The notes beneath the pieces were generated by a model. The model was not told the origin of the DNA. It saw only the letters and a program-made list of their open reading frames with translations, and made no database searches. 8,521 bases of DNA from Lachnospiraceae bacterium (GTDB lineage: Bacteria; Bacillota; Clostridia; Lachnospirales; Lachnospiraceae), in assembly GCA_003489085.1 (NCBI GenBank), contig DNJM01000193.1, forward strand, positions 973-9,493, given 5' to 3'. This document shows, piece by piece, positions 1 to 5,777 of this stretch (its first letter is position 1; every line of letters starts with the position of its first letter). A program made the position numbers and the translations under genes.

Positions 1-375
1 CTCATTGCACTGATGGGTTGCTCCGTCTTCTCCGACAGAAATACCTGCATGAGAAGCGCCGATCTTTACATTCAGCTGTGGGTAACCGATAGAATTACGA
101 ATCTGCTCATATGCACGCCCTGCCGCAAACATCGCAAAGGAACTTGCAAACGGAACCTTTCCCGTCGTCGCCAGCCCTGCTGCCACACCCATCATGTTCC
201 CCTCTGCGATACCGCAGTCGATAAAGCGTTCCGGAAAAGCCTTTTTGAACATACCGGTCTTCGTTGCACCTGCCAGGTCCGCATCCAATACCACAATATC
301 CTCATGCTGCTCTCCAAGCTCTACCAAAGCCTTTCCATATCCCTCTCTGGTCGCGATCTTCTTTACTTCTGACAT
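1..375 (-). CDS. Transketolase, C-terminal subunit (partial, 3' end beyond left edge)
   Basis: This is the pyrimidine-binding half of a split transketolase, which moves two-carbon ketol units between sugar phosphates in the non-oxidative pentose phosphate pathway using thiamine diphosphate. Reading from ATG at 375 gives 125 codons that stay open to base 1, beginning MSEVKKIATREGYGKALVEL. Further in are the family segments IDCGIAEGNMMG, with the Glu of the kind that activates the thiazolium cofactor, and SHAGISVGEDGATHQ near the cut edge. Full-length C-subunits are about 310 residues, so roughly 40 percent is present. An AGGTG ribosome binding site lies 7 bases before the ATG, inside the end of the upstream gene. 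The gene starts 13 bases before the N-subunit gene stops, which suggests coupled translation of two partners needed in equal amounts. Identity is secure; the missing C-terminal domain cannot be judged. Confidence 0.93.
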   Translation of the reverse strand, partial: MSEVKKIATREGYGKALVELGEQHEDIVVLDADLAGATKTGMFKKAFPERFIDCGIAEGNMMGVAAGLATTGKVPFASSFAMFAAGRAYEQIRNSIGYPQLNVKIGASHAGISVGEDGATHQCNE

Positions 376-1199
376 AATGCTTCACCTGCTTTCTCAAGTT
401 CTTCCATTGCAGCTTTATACTGTTCCTGATTCGGTGCAACCCCGTGCCAGGACGCCTGATTTTCCATAAAGGAAACTCCCTTTCCTTTTACTGTCTTTGC
501 AATAATTACGGTTGGCTTGCCCTTCACTTCTCTTGCTTCCCTGAACGCTGCATCAATCGCTTCAAAATCATGACCATCTATGGAAATCGTATGGAAATTA
601 AACGCTTCAAACTTCTTATCGATCGGGTATGGGGAATTAACCTCTTCGATCTTACCATCAATCTGAAGTCCATTATTATCTACAATGAGAACCAGATTAT
701 CCAGCTTACGGAAGCCTGCCAGCATTGCCGCTTCCCAGACCTGTCCTTCCTGAATTTCTCCGTCTCCCAGTAAAGTATATACCCGGTAGTCCTCGCCGGA
801 AAGCTTTGCCGAAATCGCCATTCCTACTGCCGCGGAAACTCCCTGCCCCAAAGAGCCACTGGACATATCCACTCCCGGAATGCCTTTCATATCCGGATGT
901 CCCTGTAAATAGGAGCCTACATGACGAAGTGTTGTCATATCCTCGATTGGGAAGAATCCCCTTAATGCCAATGCCGCATAATATCCCGGAGCCGTATGCC
1001 CTTTGGATAATACAAAGCGATCCCGGTCTGCCTTTTCCGGGTTCTTTGGATCCACGTTCATCTCCTCAAAGAAAAGATACGTGTACAGATCTGCTGCTGA
1101 TAAGGACCCTCCCGGATGTCCTGATTTCGCATGAAATACACCTGTCAGAGCACCTTTCCGAACTTCATTCGCAATTTTCATAAGTTCTGATTTGTTCAT
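363..1199 (-). CDS. Transketolase, N-terminal subunit
   Basis: This is the diphosphate-binding half of a split transketolase; it pairs with the product of the overlapping downstream gene to form the active cytoplasmic enzyme. The 278 residues match the usual N-subunit length of about 270-285. Visible family features are SGHPGG at 26-31, SKGH at 65-68, GSYLQGHPD at 95-103, SSGSLGQG at 113-120, and the thiamine diphosphate/metal motif running from GDG at 145-147 to NN at 175-176. KTVKGKGVSFME at 235-246 is also typical. The start at 1199 has AGGAGG five bases upstream. A 52-base gap separates it from the transaldolase gene, and I see no terminator there. Transketolase beside transaldolase makes a complete set for interconverting pentose and hexose phosphates. 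Nothing in the protein looks damaged. Confidence 0.96.
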   Translation of the reverse strand: MNKSELMKIANEVRKGALTGVFHAKSGHPGGSLSAADLYTYLFFEEMNVDPKNPEKADRDRFVLSKGHTAPGYYAALALRGFFPIEDMTTLRHVGSYLQGHPDMKGIPGVDMSSGSLGQGVSAAVGMAISAKLSGEDYRVYTLLGDGEIQEGQVWEAAMLAGFRKLDNLVLIVDNNGLQIDGKIEEVNSPYPIDKKFEAFNFHTISIDGHDFEAIDAAFREAREVKGKPTVIIAKTVKGKGVSFMENQASWHGVAPNQEQYKAAMEELEKAGEALCQK

Positions 1200-1251
1200 A
1201 ATTCCCTCCTAAATTACTCTTCTGCCTTTTCGTAAACAGGTTGTACTTACA

Positions 1252-1905
1252 CTATTCGCCAAAAACAGCTTTATAATCAGCCTGGAATTTAGCAATTCCC
1301 TGATCTGTCAGCGGATGCTTCGTCATCTGCTCAATTACTTTATATGGCACTGTTGCAATATCTGCACCTGCCAGGGCACACTCTGTTACATGCACCGTAT
1401 TCCGGATGCTGGCTGCGATGATCTGTGTTTCGATGCCATGAATATCGAACATATCTGCGATATCTGCAATCAGATCCGTTCCCGGCATATTAATATCATC
1501 CAGTCTTCCAACAAACGGAGATACGTAGGTCGCACCGGCTCTTGCTGCCAGAAGTGCCTGATTTGCTGAAAAGATCAAAGTGACATTCGTCTTGATTCCC
1601 TCCTGGCTTAAAACCTTAACTGCCTTCAGACCTTCTGCTGTCATCGGAATCTTTACTACCATGTTCGGATGGATTGCCGCTATTTCACGTCCTTCCCGAA
1701 TCATGTCTTCCGCATCCGTCGTCGTTGCCTTTACCTCTCCGCTGATCGGTCCGTCTACGATGGATGCAATTTCTCTGATGACCTCTTCAAAATTTCTTCC
1801 TTCTTTTGCAATCAGAGACGGGTTGGTCGTTACACCGCAGATCACACCCATTTCTTCTGCTGCTTTAATTTCTTCTACTTTCGCCGTGTCAATGAACAGT
1901 CTCAT
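1252..1905 (-). CDS. tal: Transaldolase of the short TalC/FSA family
   Basis: This 217-residue class I aldolase-fold protein transfers dihydroxyacetone units between sugar phosphates in the non-oxidative pentose phosphate pathway. Family features in order are LFID at 3-6, GVTTNPSL at 24-31, the Schiff-base lysine K85 in VVKIPMTAEGL, TNVTLIFS at 106-113, YVSPFVGRLDD at 127-137 and AASIRN at 164-169. Databases often name such proteins 'fructose-6-phosphate aldolase'. However, residue 131 is Phe where E. coli FSA has Tyr, and residue 57 is Glu where FSA has Gln (Q59 in FSA numbering). Both are the transaldolase-type states, so I favour transaldolase. The start at 1905 has AAGGAGG nine bases upstream. 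A second ATG at 1910 is out of frame and stops after two codons. The gene sits 37 bases after recR and directly before the transketolase pair, which fits the same pathway. Confidence 0.93.
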   Translation of the reverse strand: MRLFIDTAKVEEIKAAEEMGVICGVTTNPSLIAKEGRNFEEVIREIASIVDGPISGEVKATTTDAEDMIREGREIAAIHPNMVVKIPMTAEGLKAVKVLSQEGIKTNVTLIFSANQALLAARAGATYVSPFVGRLDDINMPGTDLIADIADMFDIHGIETQIIAASIRNTVHVTECALAGADIATVPYKVIEQMTKHPLTDQGIAKFQADYKAVFGE

Positions 1906-1942
1906 ATCATTTTCCCTCCTTGTTTTTTTCGGCCTTCGCCGT

Positions 1943-2539
1943 TTATAACTGTGTTCTTCCTTCTAAAGCCCTTAACAGGGTCACTTCATCAATATATTCC
2001 AGGTCTCCTCCTACCGGAACGCCGCTGGCAATCCGGCTGACCTTAATTCCGGTCGGTTTGATCAATTTGCTGATATACATCGCGGTCGTCTCCCCTTCCA
2101 GGCTGGAATTCGTTGCAATAATCACCTCATCCACATCGCCCTGAAGACGTTCCATCAGCTCCTTCAGCTTAATATCTCCCGGTCCGATCCCAAGCATTGG
2201 TGAAATCGCACCATGAAGCACATGATACACTCCTTCAAACTTTCCGGTCTTCTCATAAGCCGCCAGATCTCTGGTTGTCTCTACCACCATAATCGTCTTA
2301 TGGTCCCGCTGCATATCCCGGCATACCGGGCACTCCTCCTGATCTGTCAGCGTATAGCAGGTCTTACAATAACGTACATTATGCCTTGCATTCATCATCG
2401 TATTCGCCAGATGATCTACCTGCTCTTCCGGCAGATTAATCAGGTGAAATGCCAGACGCTGAGCCGACTTCGGGCCGATTCCCGGGAGCCTCGAAAGCTC
2501 CTCGATCAGTTTTCCAATCTGACTTCCATAGTAATCCAT
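1943..2539 (-). CDS. recR: Recombination mediator protein RecR
   Basis: RecR works with RecO (and RecF) to load RecA onto single-stranded DNA coated with SSB, at gaps and stalled forks. From the ATG at 2539 the protein has 198 residues, the usual RecR length. It shows an N-terminal helix-hairpin-helix segment LSRLPGIGPKSAQRLA (15-30), a four-cysteine zinc site C58, C61, C70, C73 (CKTC and CPVC), and a Toprim domain from about 81, with E87 in VVETT, SLEGETTAM at 146-154 and a C-terminal VPVGGDLEYID at 175-185. An in-frame GTG at 2548 would add three residues, but it overlaps the last base of the AAGGAG ribosome binding site, so ATG at 2539 (8-base spacing) is the better start. The gene follows ybaB by 12 bases. 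dnaX-ybaB-recR is a widely conserved order. Confidence 0.97.
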   Translation of the reverse strand: MDYYGSQIGKLIEELSRLPGIGPKSAQRLAFHLINLPEEQVDHLANTMMNARHNVRYCKTCYTLTDQEECPVCRDMQRDHKTIMVVETTRDLAAYEKTGKFEGVYHVLHGAISPMLGIGPGDIKLKELMERLQGDVDEVIIATNSSLEGETTAMYISKLIKPTGIKVSRIASGVPVGGDLEYIDEVTLLRALEGRTQL

Positions 2540-2551
2540 TTTCGGCACTCC

Positions 2552-2914
2552 TTAGAATAATCCCGGCATTCCGCCGCCGAGACCATTCATCCCGCCTGTC
2601 AGCTTCGACATAGCTGCTGATGACTCTTCTTCTACCTTCCGAAGCGCTTCATTAGTCGCTGCCACGATCAGATCCTGCAGCATCTCGATGTCATCCGGAT
2701 CCACTACCTCTTCAGACAGCTTCACTCCTGTAATCTCACGTTTGCCGGATACGGTTACTTCTACTGCACCGCCGCCGGCTGTCGCTGTAAATTCCTTCGT
2801 TTCCAGCTCTTTTGCCTGTTCCTCCATCTGACGCTGCATCCGCTGTGCCTGCTTCATCAGATTCGCCATATTCCCCGGCATACCACCACCTGGGAATCCT
2901 CCGCGCTTTGCCAT
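2552..2914 (-). CDS. ybaB: YbaB/EbfC family nucleoid-associated protein
   Basis: This is a small dimeric DNA-binding protein of the YbaB/EbfC family (YaaK in Bacillus), thought to bind and organise the chromosome. The 120 residues show a Met/Gln-rich helix at about 16-40 (NMANLMKQAQRMQRQMEEQA), a central strand region AGGGAVEVTVSGKREITGVKL at 46-66 that matches the family core, and a C-terminal helix around 78-104. Both tails are rich in Gly, Met and Pro, and each contains the hexapeptide GGGMPG (9-14 and 113-118). The start at 2914 has AAAGGAGG eight bases upstream. It sits 24 bases after dnaX and 12 before recR, and this context supports a role alongside replication and repair. Its exact molecular job remains loosely defined in the family as a whole. 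Confidence 0.95.
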   Translation of the reverse strand: MAKRGGFPGGGMPGNMANLMKQAQRMQRQMEEQAKELETKEFTATAGGGAVEVTVSGKREITGVKLSEEVVDPDDIEMLQDLIVAATNEALRKVEEESSAAMSKLTGGMNGLGGGMPGLF

Positions 2915-2938
2915 AGTATTTGCCTCCTTTAACCTCTT

Positions 2939-4510
2939 CTAGTCCTCTATGGTAAGATCCATATGGACAACTTTTTCAATATCTACGAAACTATCGTCGA
3001 ACCTTCGTCCCTCATCCATTCGGCGGACTTCAAGCTCCACGGTTTTTCCGATCTTCTGCTCGATCAACCGCAGAATCTCCTGTCTGTGCTCTTCACTTCC
3101 CACCATTCCGGCAGAAATGTCATCGGGAAGTACAAGCAACAGCTGATCATTGCTTCCTACGCTGAGCTTTGCCTGCTTCAGACATACCTTAAGGGCTCCG
3201 GAAGCCTCACTGATAATGGAACGGAAATTAGCCGCTACATCACGTACCTCTTCCTTCAGTGCCTTCTCAAGCTTCGGTTTCTCCTTTGCCCCCTGCATTT
3301 TGCTGTCCGTTGCTGCATAGCTTTTTCCTGCTGCAGGCAGATTCTGTACAAAATCACCATTTTCCAGCTTTTCTTCCAGAACCCGAATTCTGTCCAGAAG
3401 AGAATCCGGATTGACCTCCATTGCCGGGCGGCACATTTTGATCAATGCCACCTCCAGAAGTACTCTCTTCTGCGAAGCATACTTCAGCTGGTTCGTCAGA
3501 TCAGAAAAAATCCGGATATACCGCAGCAGCTGATCTGTCTCTATCATCTGCGCTTCCTCTTCAAGCTGCTTCAGATTCTCCGTGGAAACATCCAGCACGT
3601 CTTCCATATTATCAGAACTTTTCACCAATAGCAAGTTCCTTAAGTACCATGTGAAATCAGCCGACAGCTGACTTAGCTCACGTCCCTGCATTACCAGCTC
3701 TTCTACCAACTTCAGAACTCCGGAAACATCCCTCTCCAGAATCTTTCGCAGCAGACGGCTGAATACATCCGTATCCACCGCTCCAAGCACTTCAAGTACA
3801 TGATCATATGTCAGCTTCTGTCCGATATAAAATGCAATGCACTGATCCAGCAGACTCAGGGCATCCCGCATGGAACCGTCTGCCACCTTCGCGATATAGC
3901 GGACCGCTTTTTCTTCCACCTCAACCTGTTCCTTTTCCATCAGCTCCAGCAGGCGGCCGGCTATGGTATCAATTGTAATCCTTTTAAAATCATACCGCTG
4001 GCATCTGGACAGAATGGTTACCGGAATCTTATGTGCTTCCGTAGTTGCCAGAATGAAAATCACATATTCCGGCGGTTCTTCCAGCGTCTTCAAAAGCGCA
4101 TTAAATGCACCAATGGACAGCATATGCACTTCATCGATGATATAGACCTTATATCTTCCTTCTGTGGGACGATACGCTACCTCCTCCCGGATTTCACGTA
4201 TATTATCCACACCATTATTCGAGGCTGCGTCAATCTCTATGACATTCATGGAAGCCCCTGACGCAATTGCTTTACACATGCTGCACTCGCCGCAGGGACT
4301 TCCATCTACCGGAGACAGGCAGTTGACTGCTTTTGCAAAAATCTTCGCCACTGTTGTCTTTCCCGTACCTCTTGTTCCACAAAAAAGATATGCATGCCCG
4401 ATCCTGCCCGCCTTCAGCTGGTTTCTTAATGTCTTCACAATGTGATCCTGTCCTTTTACATCTTCAAATGCAGACGGACGGAACTTTCTATACAAGGCAG
4501 TATATGACAT
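2939..4510 (-). CDS. dnaX: DNA polymerase III subunit gamma/tau
   Basis: This is the clamp-loader ATPase subunit of the bacterial replicase; it opens and loads the sliding clamp and connects the loader to the polymerase. The 523 residues begin MSYTALYRKFRP, the classic DnaX opening. The AAA+ Walker A motif GTRGTGKT is at 45-52, followed by a four-cysteine zinc module (C64, C73, C76, C79), Walker B IIDEVH at 124-129, sensor 1 region LATTEAHKIP at 154-163 and the SRC motif at 168-170. The lid and collar domains follow, then a charged linker at about 385-425 and a C-terminal tau-type domain. The longest A run in the coding strand is five, so the A6G slippery heptamer used in E. coli to make gamma is absent; one full-length product is likely. 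A GGGAG ribosome binding site lies nine bases before the ATG. It is 45 bases downstream of the phosphofructokinase gene. Confidence 0.97.
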   Translation of the reverse strand: MSYTALYRKFRPSAFEDVKGQDHIVKTLRNQLKAGRIGHAYLFCGTRGTGKTTVAKIFAKAVNCLSPVDGSPCGECSMCKAIASGASMNVIEIDAASNNGVDNIREIREEVAYRPTEGRYKVYIIDEVHMLSIGAFNALLKTLEEPPEYVIFILATTEAHKIPVTILSRCQRYDFKRITIDTIAGRLLELMEKEQVEVEEKAVRYIAKVADGSMRDALSLLDQCIAFYIGQKLTYDHVLEVLGAVDTDVFSRLLRKILERDVSGVLKLVEELVMQGRELSQLSADFTWYLRNLLLVKSSDNMEDVLDVSTENLKQLEEEAQMIETDQLLRYIRIFSDLTNQLKYASQKRVLLEVALIKMCRPAMEVNPDSLLDRIRVLEEKLENGDFVQNLPAAGKSYAATDSKMQGAKEKPKLEKALKEEVRDVAANFRSIISEASGALKVCLKQAKLSVGSNDQLLLVLPDDISAGMVGSEEHRQEILRLIEQKIGKTVELEVRRMDEGRRFDDSFVDIEKVVHMDLTIED

Positions 4511-4555
4511 TCTTTTTCACTCCCGTTATCATATAGATTCCGAATATTTCCGAAA

Positions 4556-5644
4556 TCAGTCTTTCATTTTTTCATCGCCGAAGCTGATGCCGGTGCGCTT
4601 TGCTTCTTTAATGATATCCGCCTTCGGATCCACTACCTTCAGCTTTCCTGCGACCTCCTGAAGCGGCACTTTGGTAATATTTCCATTGCGGATAGCGACC
4701 ATATAGCCGAATTCTTTATTCCAGATCAGTTCTGCTGCCGCTGCACCCAGACGGGTTGCCAATACACGGTCATATGGCACCGGAGAACCGCCTCTCTGTG
4801 TATGGCCCGGAACCGTTACACGAACCTCCTGATCACATCTGGACTGAATCTCTTCTGCTACTTTATATGCTACGGAAGGATATTTCTTCTTTTCCATCTT
4901 CTCCCGATATTCTTTTTTGCTCAGTTTGGCATCCTTTTTGGAAATCGCACCCTCTGCCACCGCAAGAATGGTAAATCTTTTTCCGGCCTTTGCACGGCGC
5001 TTAATCGCATCCGCCACAACATCCGGATCATACGGGATCTCCGGCAGAAGAATAATATCCGCGCCACCCGCAATACCGGCATGCAGGGTTACCCAGCCCA
5101 CCTTATGTCCCATAACCTCAACGATAAATACACGGCTGTGGGAGGTTGCAGTAGTATGAATACAGTCAATCGTATTGGTCGCAATATCTACTGCACTCTG
5201 GAATCCGAATGTCATATCTGTTCCCCAAAGATCATTGTCAATCGTCTTCGGCAGCGTGATTACATTCAGACCTTCTTCACGCAGCATATTTGCCGTCTTA
5301 TGGGTTCCGTTTCCGCCCAGGATCACCAGACAGTTCAGATTCAGCTTATGGTACGTATGCTTCATCGCTTCTACCTTATCCAGTCCATTTTCATCCGGTA
5401 CACGCATCAATTTAAACGGCTGTCTGGACGTTCCAAGAATGGTTCCGCCTACCGTCAGAATTCCGGAAAAATCTCTGGATGTCAGCATATCAAAATTAGA
5501 ATACATTAATCCCTTGTACCCTTCTTTAAAGCCGTAAATTTCAATTTCATCTGTTTTGTGATACAGCGCTTTTACCACGCCTCTCATTGCTGCATTTAAT
5601 GCCTGACAGTCGCCGCCGCTTGTTAACATCCCTATCCGTAACAT
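4556..5644 (-). CDS. pfkA: 6-phosphofructokinase, PfkA superfamily (phosphodonor uncertain)
   Basis: This enzyme phosphorylates fructose 6-phosphate to fructose 1,6-bisphosphate in glycolysis. With the start at 5644 it has 362 residues, beginning MLRIGMLTSGGDCQALNAAM. Aligned by eye to E. coli PfkA, the catalytic TIDND is at 134-138, GTDMTFGF at 141-148, EVMGHKVGW at 176-184 and GHTQRGGSP (R284) at 280-288. Three positions differ from E. coli: GGNGT at 110-114 has Asn for Asp103 with Gly at position 104; Lys133 replaces Gly124; and His180 replaces Arg162. Lys at 124 is usual in PPi-dependent enzymes, while Gly at 104 is usual in ATP-dependent ones, so the donor is not certain. GGGAGG sits six bases before the ATG at 5644. 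An in-frame ATG at 5677 would add 11 residues, but this stretch contains the ribosome binding site and a leader hairpin. It is the first gene of the minus-strand operon. Confidence 0.94.
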   Translation of the reverse strand: MLRIGMLTSGGDCQALNAAMRGVVKALYHKTDEIEIYGFKEGYKGLMYSNFDMLTSRDFSGILTVGGTILGTSRQPFKLMRVPDENGLDKVEAMKHTYHKLNLNCLVILGGNGTHKTANMLREEGLNVITLPKTIDNDLWGTDMTFGFQSAVDIATNTIDCIHTTATSHSRVFIVEVMGHKVGWVTLHAGIAGGADIILLPEIPYDPDVVADAIKRRAKAGKRFTILAVAEGAISKKDAKLSKKEYREKMEKKKYPSVAYKVAEEIQSRCDQEVRVTVPGHTQRGGSPVPYDRVLATRLGAAAAELIWNKEFGYMVAIRNGNITKVPLQEVAGKLKVVDPKADIIKEAKRTGISFGDEKMKD

Positions 5645-5650
5645 ATCGTT

Positions 5651-5656
5651 CCTCCC
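5651..5656 (-). promoter_or_regulatory. Ribosome binding site that sets the pfkA start
   Basis: The minus strand reads GGGAGG here, six bases before the ATG at 5644. This spacing is ideal and argues against the longer in-frame start at 5677, whose upstream bases carry only a weak AGGG directly touching the ATG. Confidence 0.8.
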
Positions 5657-5660
5657 TTTC

Positions 5661-5682
5661 CAGGCATGGTTTTCCATCCCTG
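5661..5682 (-). other. Hairpin in the pfkA leader RNA
   Basis: On the minus strand the bases form CAGG-G-ATGG-AAAA-CCAT-G-CCTG: two four-base-pair arms stacked around a single G-G mismatch, with an AAAA loop. It lies between the predicted transcription start (near 5700) and the ribosome binding site, ending four bases before GGGAGG. It has no U tract after it, so it is not a standard terminator. It may affect mRNA stability or access of ribosomes, which is inference. Confidence 0.5.
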
Positions 5683-5706
5683 ACCACTTCTATAATACTT
5701 TTTATC

Positions 5707-5736
5707 ATTATATCCCATTTCCGCCATTCAGTACAA
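5707..5736 (-). promoter_or_regulatory. Predicted promoter for the pfkA-dnaX-recR-tkt operon
   Basis: The minus strand has an exact TATAAT (-10) at 5707-5712. TTGTAC at 5731-5736 is a weak -35 candidate (TTG conserved), with 18 bases between them. The predicted start of transcription is near 5700, giving a leader of about 56 bases before the ATG at 5644. The -10 match is strong; the -35 assignment is tentative. Confidence 0.6.
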
Positions 5737-5754
5737 GGGATTATGTGCTATAAT
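5727..5754 (+). promoter_or_regulatory. Predicted extended -10 promoter for the DUF1015-map-phosphatase genes
   Basis: The plus strand has TGCTATAAT at 5746-5754, an extended -10 (TGn followed by exact TATAAT). The -35 region is poor; TTCAGT at 5727-5732 with a 16-base spacer is the best candidate, as is common for extended -10 promoters. The predicted start is near 5761, leaving a very short leader before the ATG at 5778. The inverted repeat ATTAT-gtgct-ATAAT (5740-5754) covers the -10 and could be an operator or chance. Confidence 0.6.
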
Positions 5755-5777
5755 GTTTTAAAAAAGGAGCTGTTTTT

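Noticed and set aside
1922..1941. Hairpin CGGC-GAAG-GCCG with seven A on the minus strand between recR and the transaldolase gene
   Set aside because: In the direction of transcription the stem is followed by A rather than U, and the stem is only four pairs, so it is not an intrinsic terminator.
2963..3631. Plus-strand open frame (222 codons) opposite dnaX
   Set aside because: It is a shadow of dnaX with low-complexity Leu/Cys/His-rich translation and no recognisable domain.
2939..4510. Programmed frameshift in dnaX to make a short gamma form
   Set aside because: The longest A run on the coding strand is five, so the A AAA AAG heptamer is absent; I saw no other obvious slippery site with a stem after it.
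4528..4533. TATGAT on the minus strand upstream of dnaX as an internal promoter
   Set aside because: It matches the -10 consensus at five of six bases, but no acceptable -35 lies 16-18 bases upstream, so it is not supported.
4802..5509. Long plus-strand open frame (235 codons) opposite pfkA
   Set aside because: It is antisense to a clearly conserved enzyme, its translation is rich in Cys, His, Arg and Ile with no recognisable domain, and no ribosome binding site precedes it.
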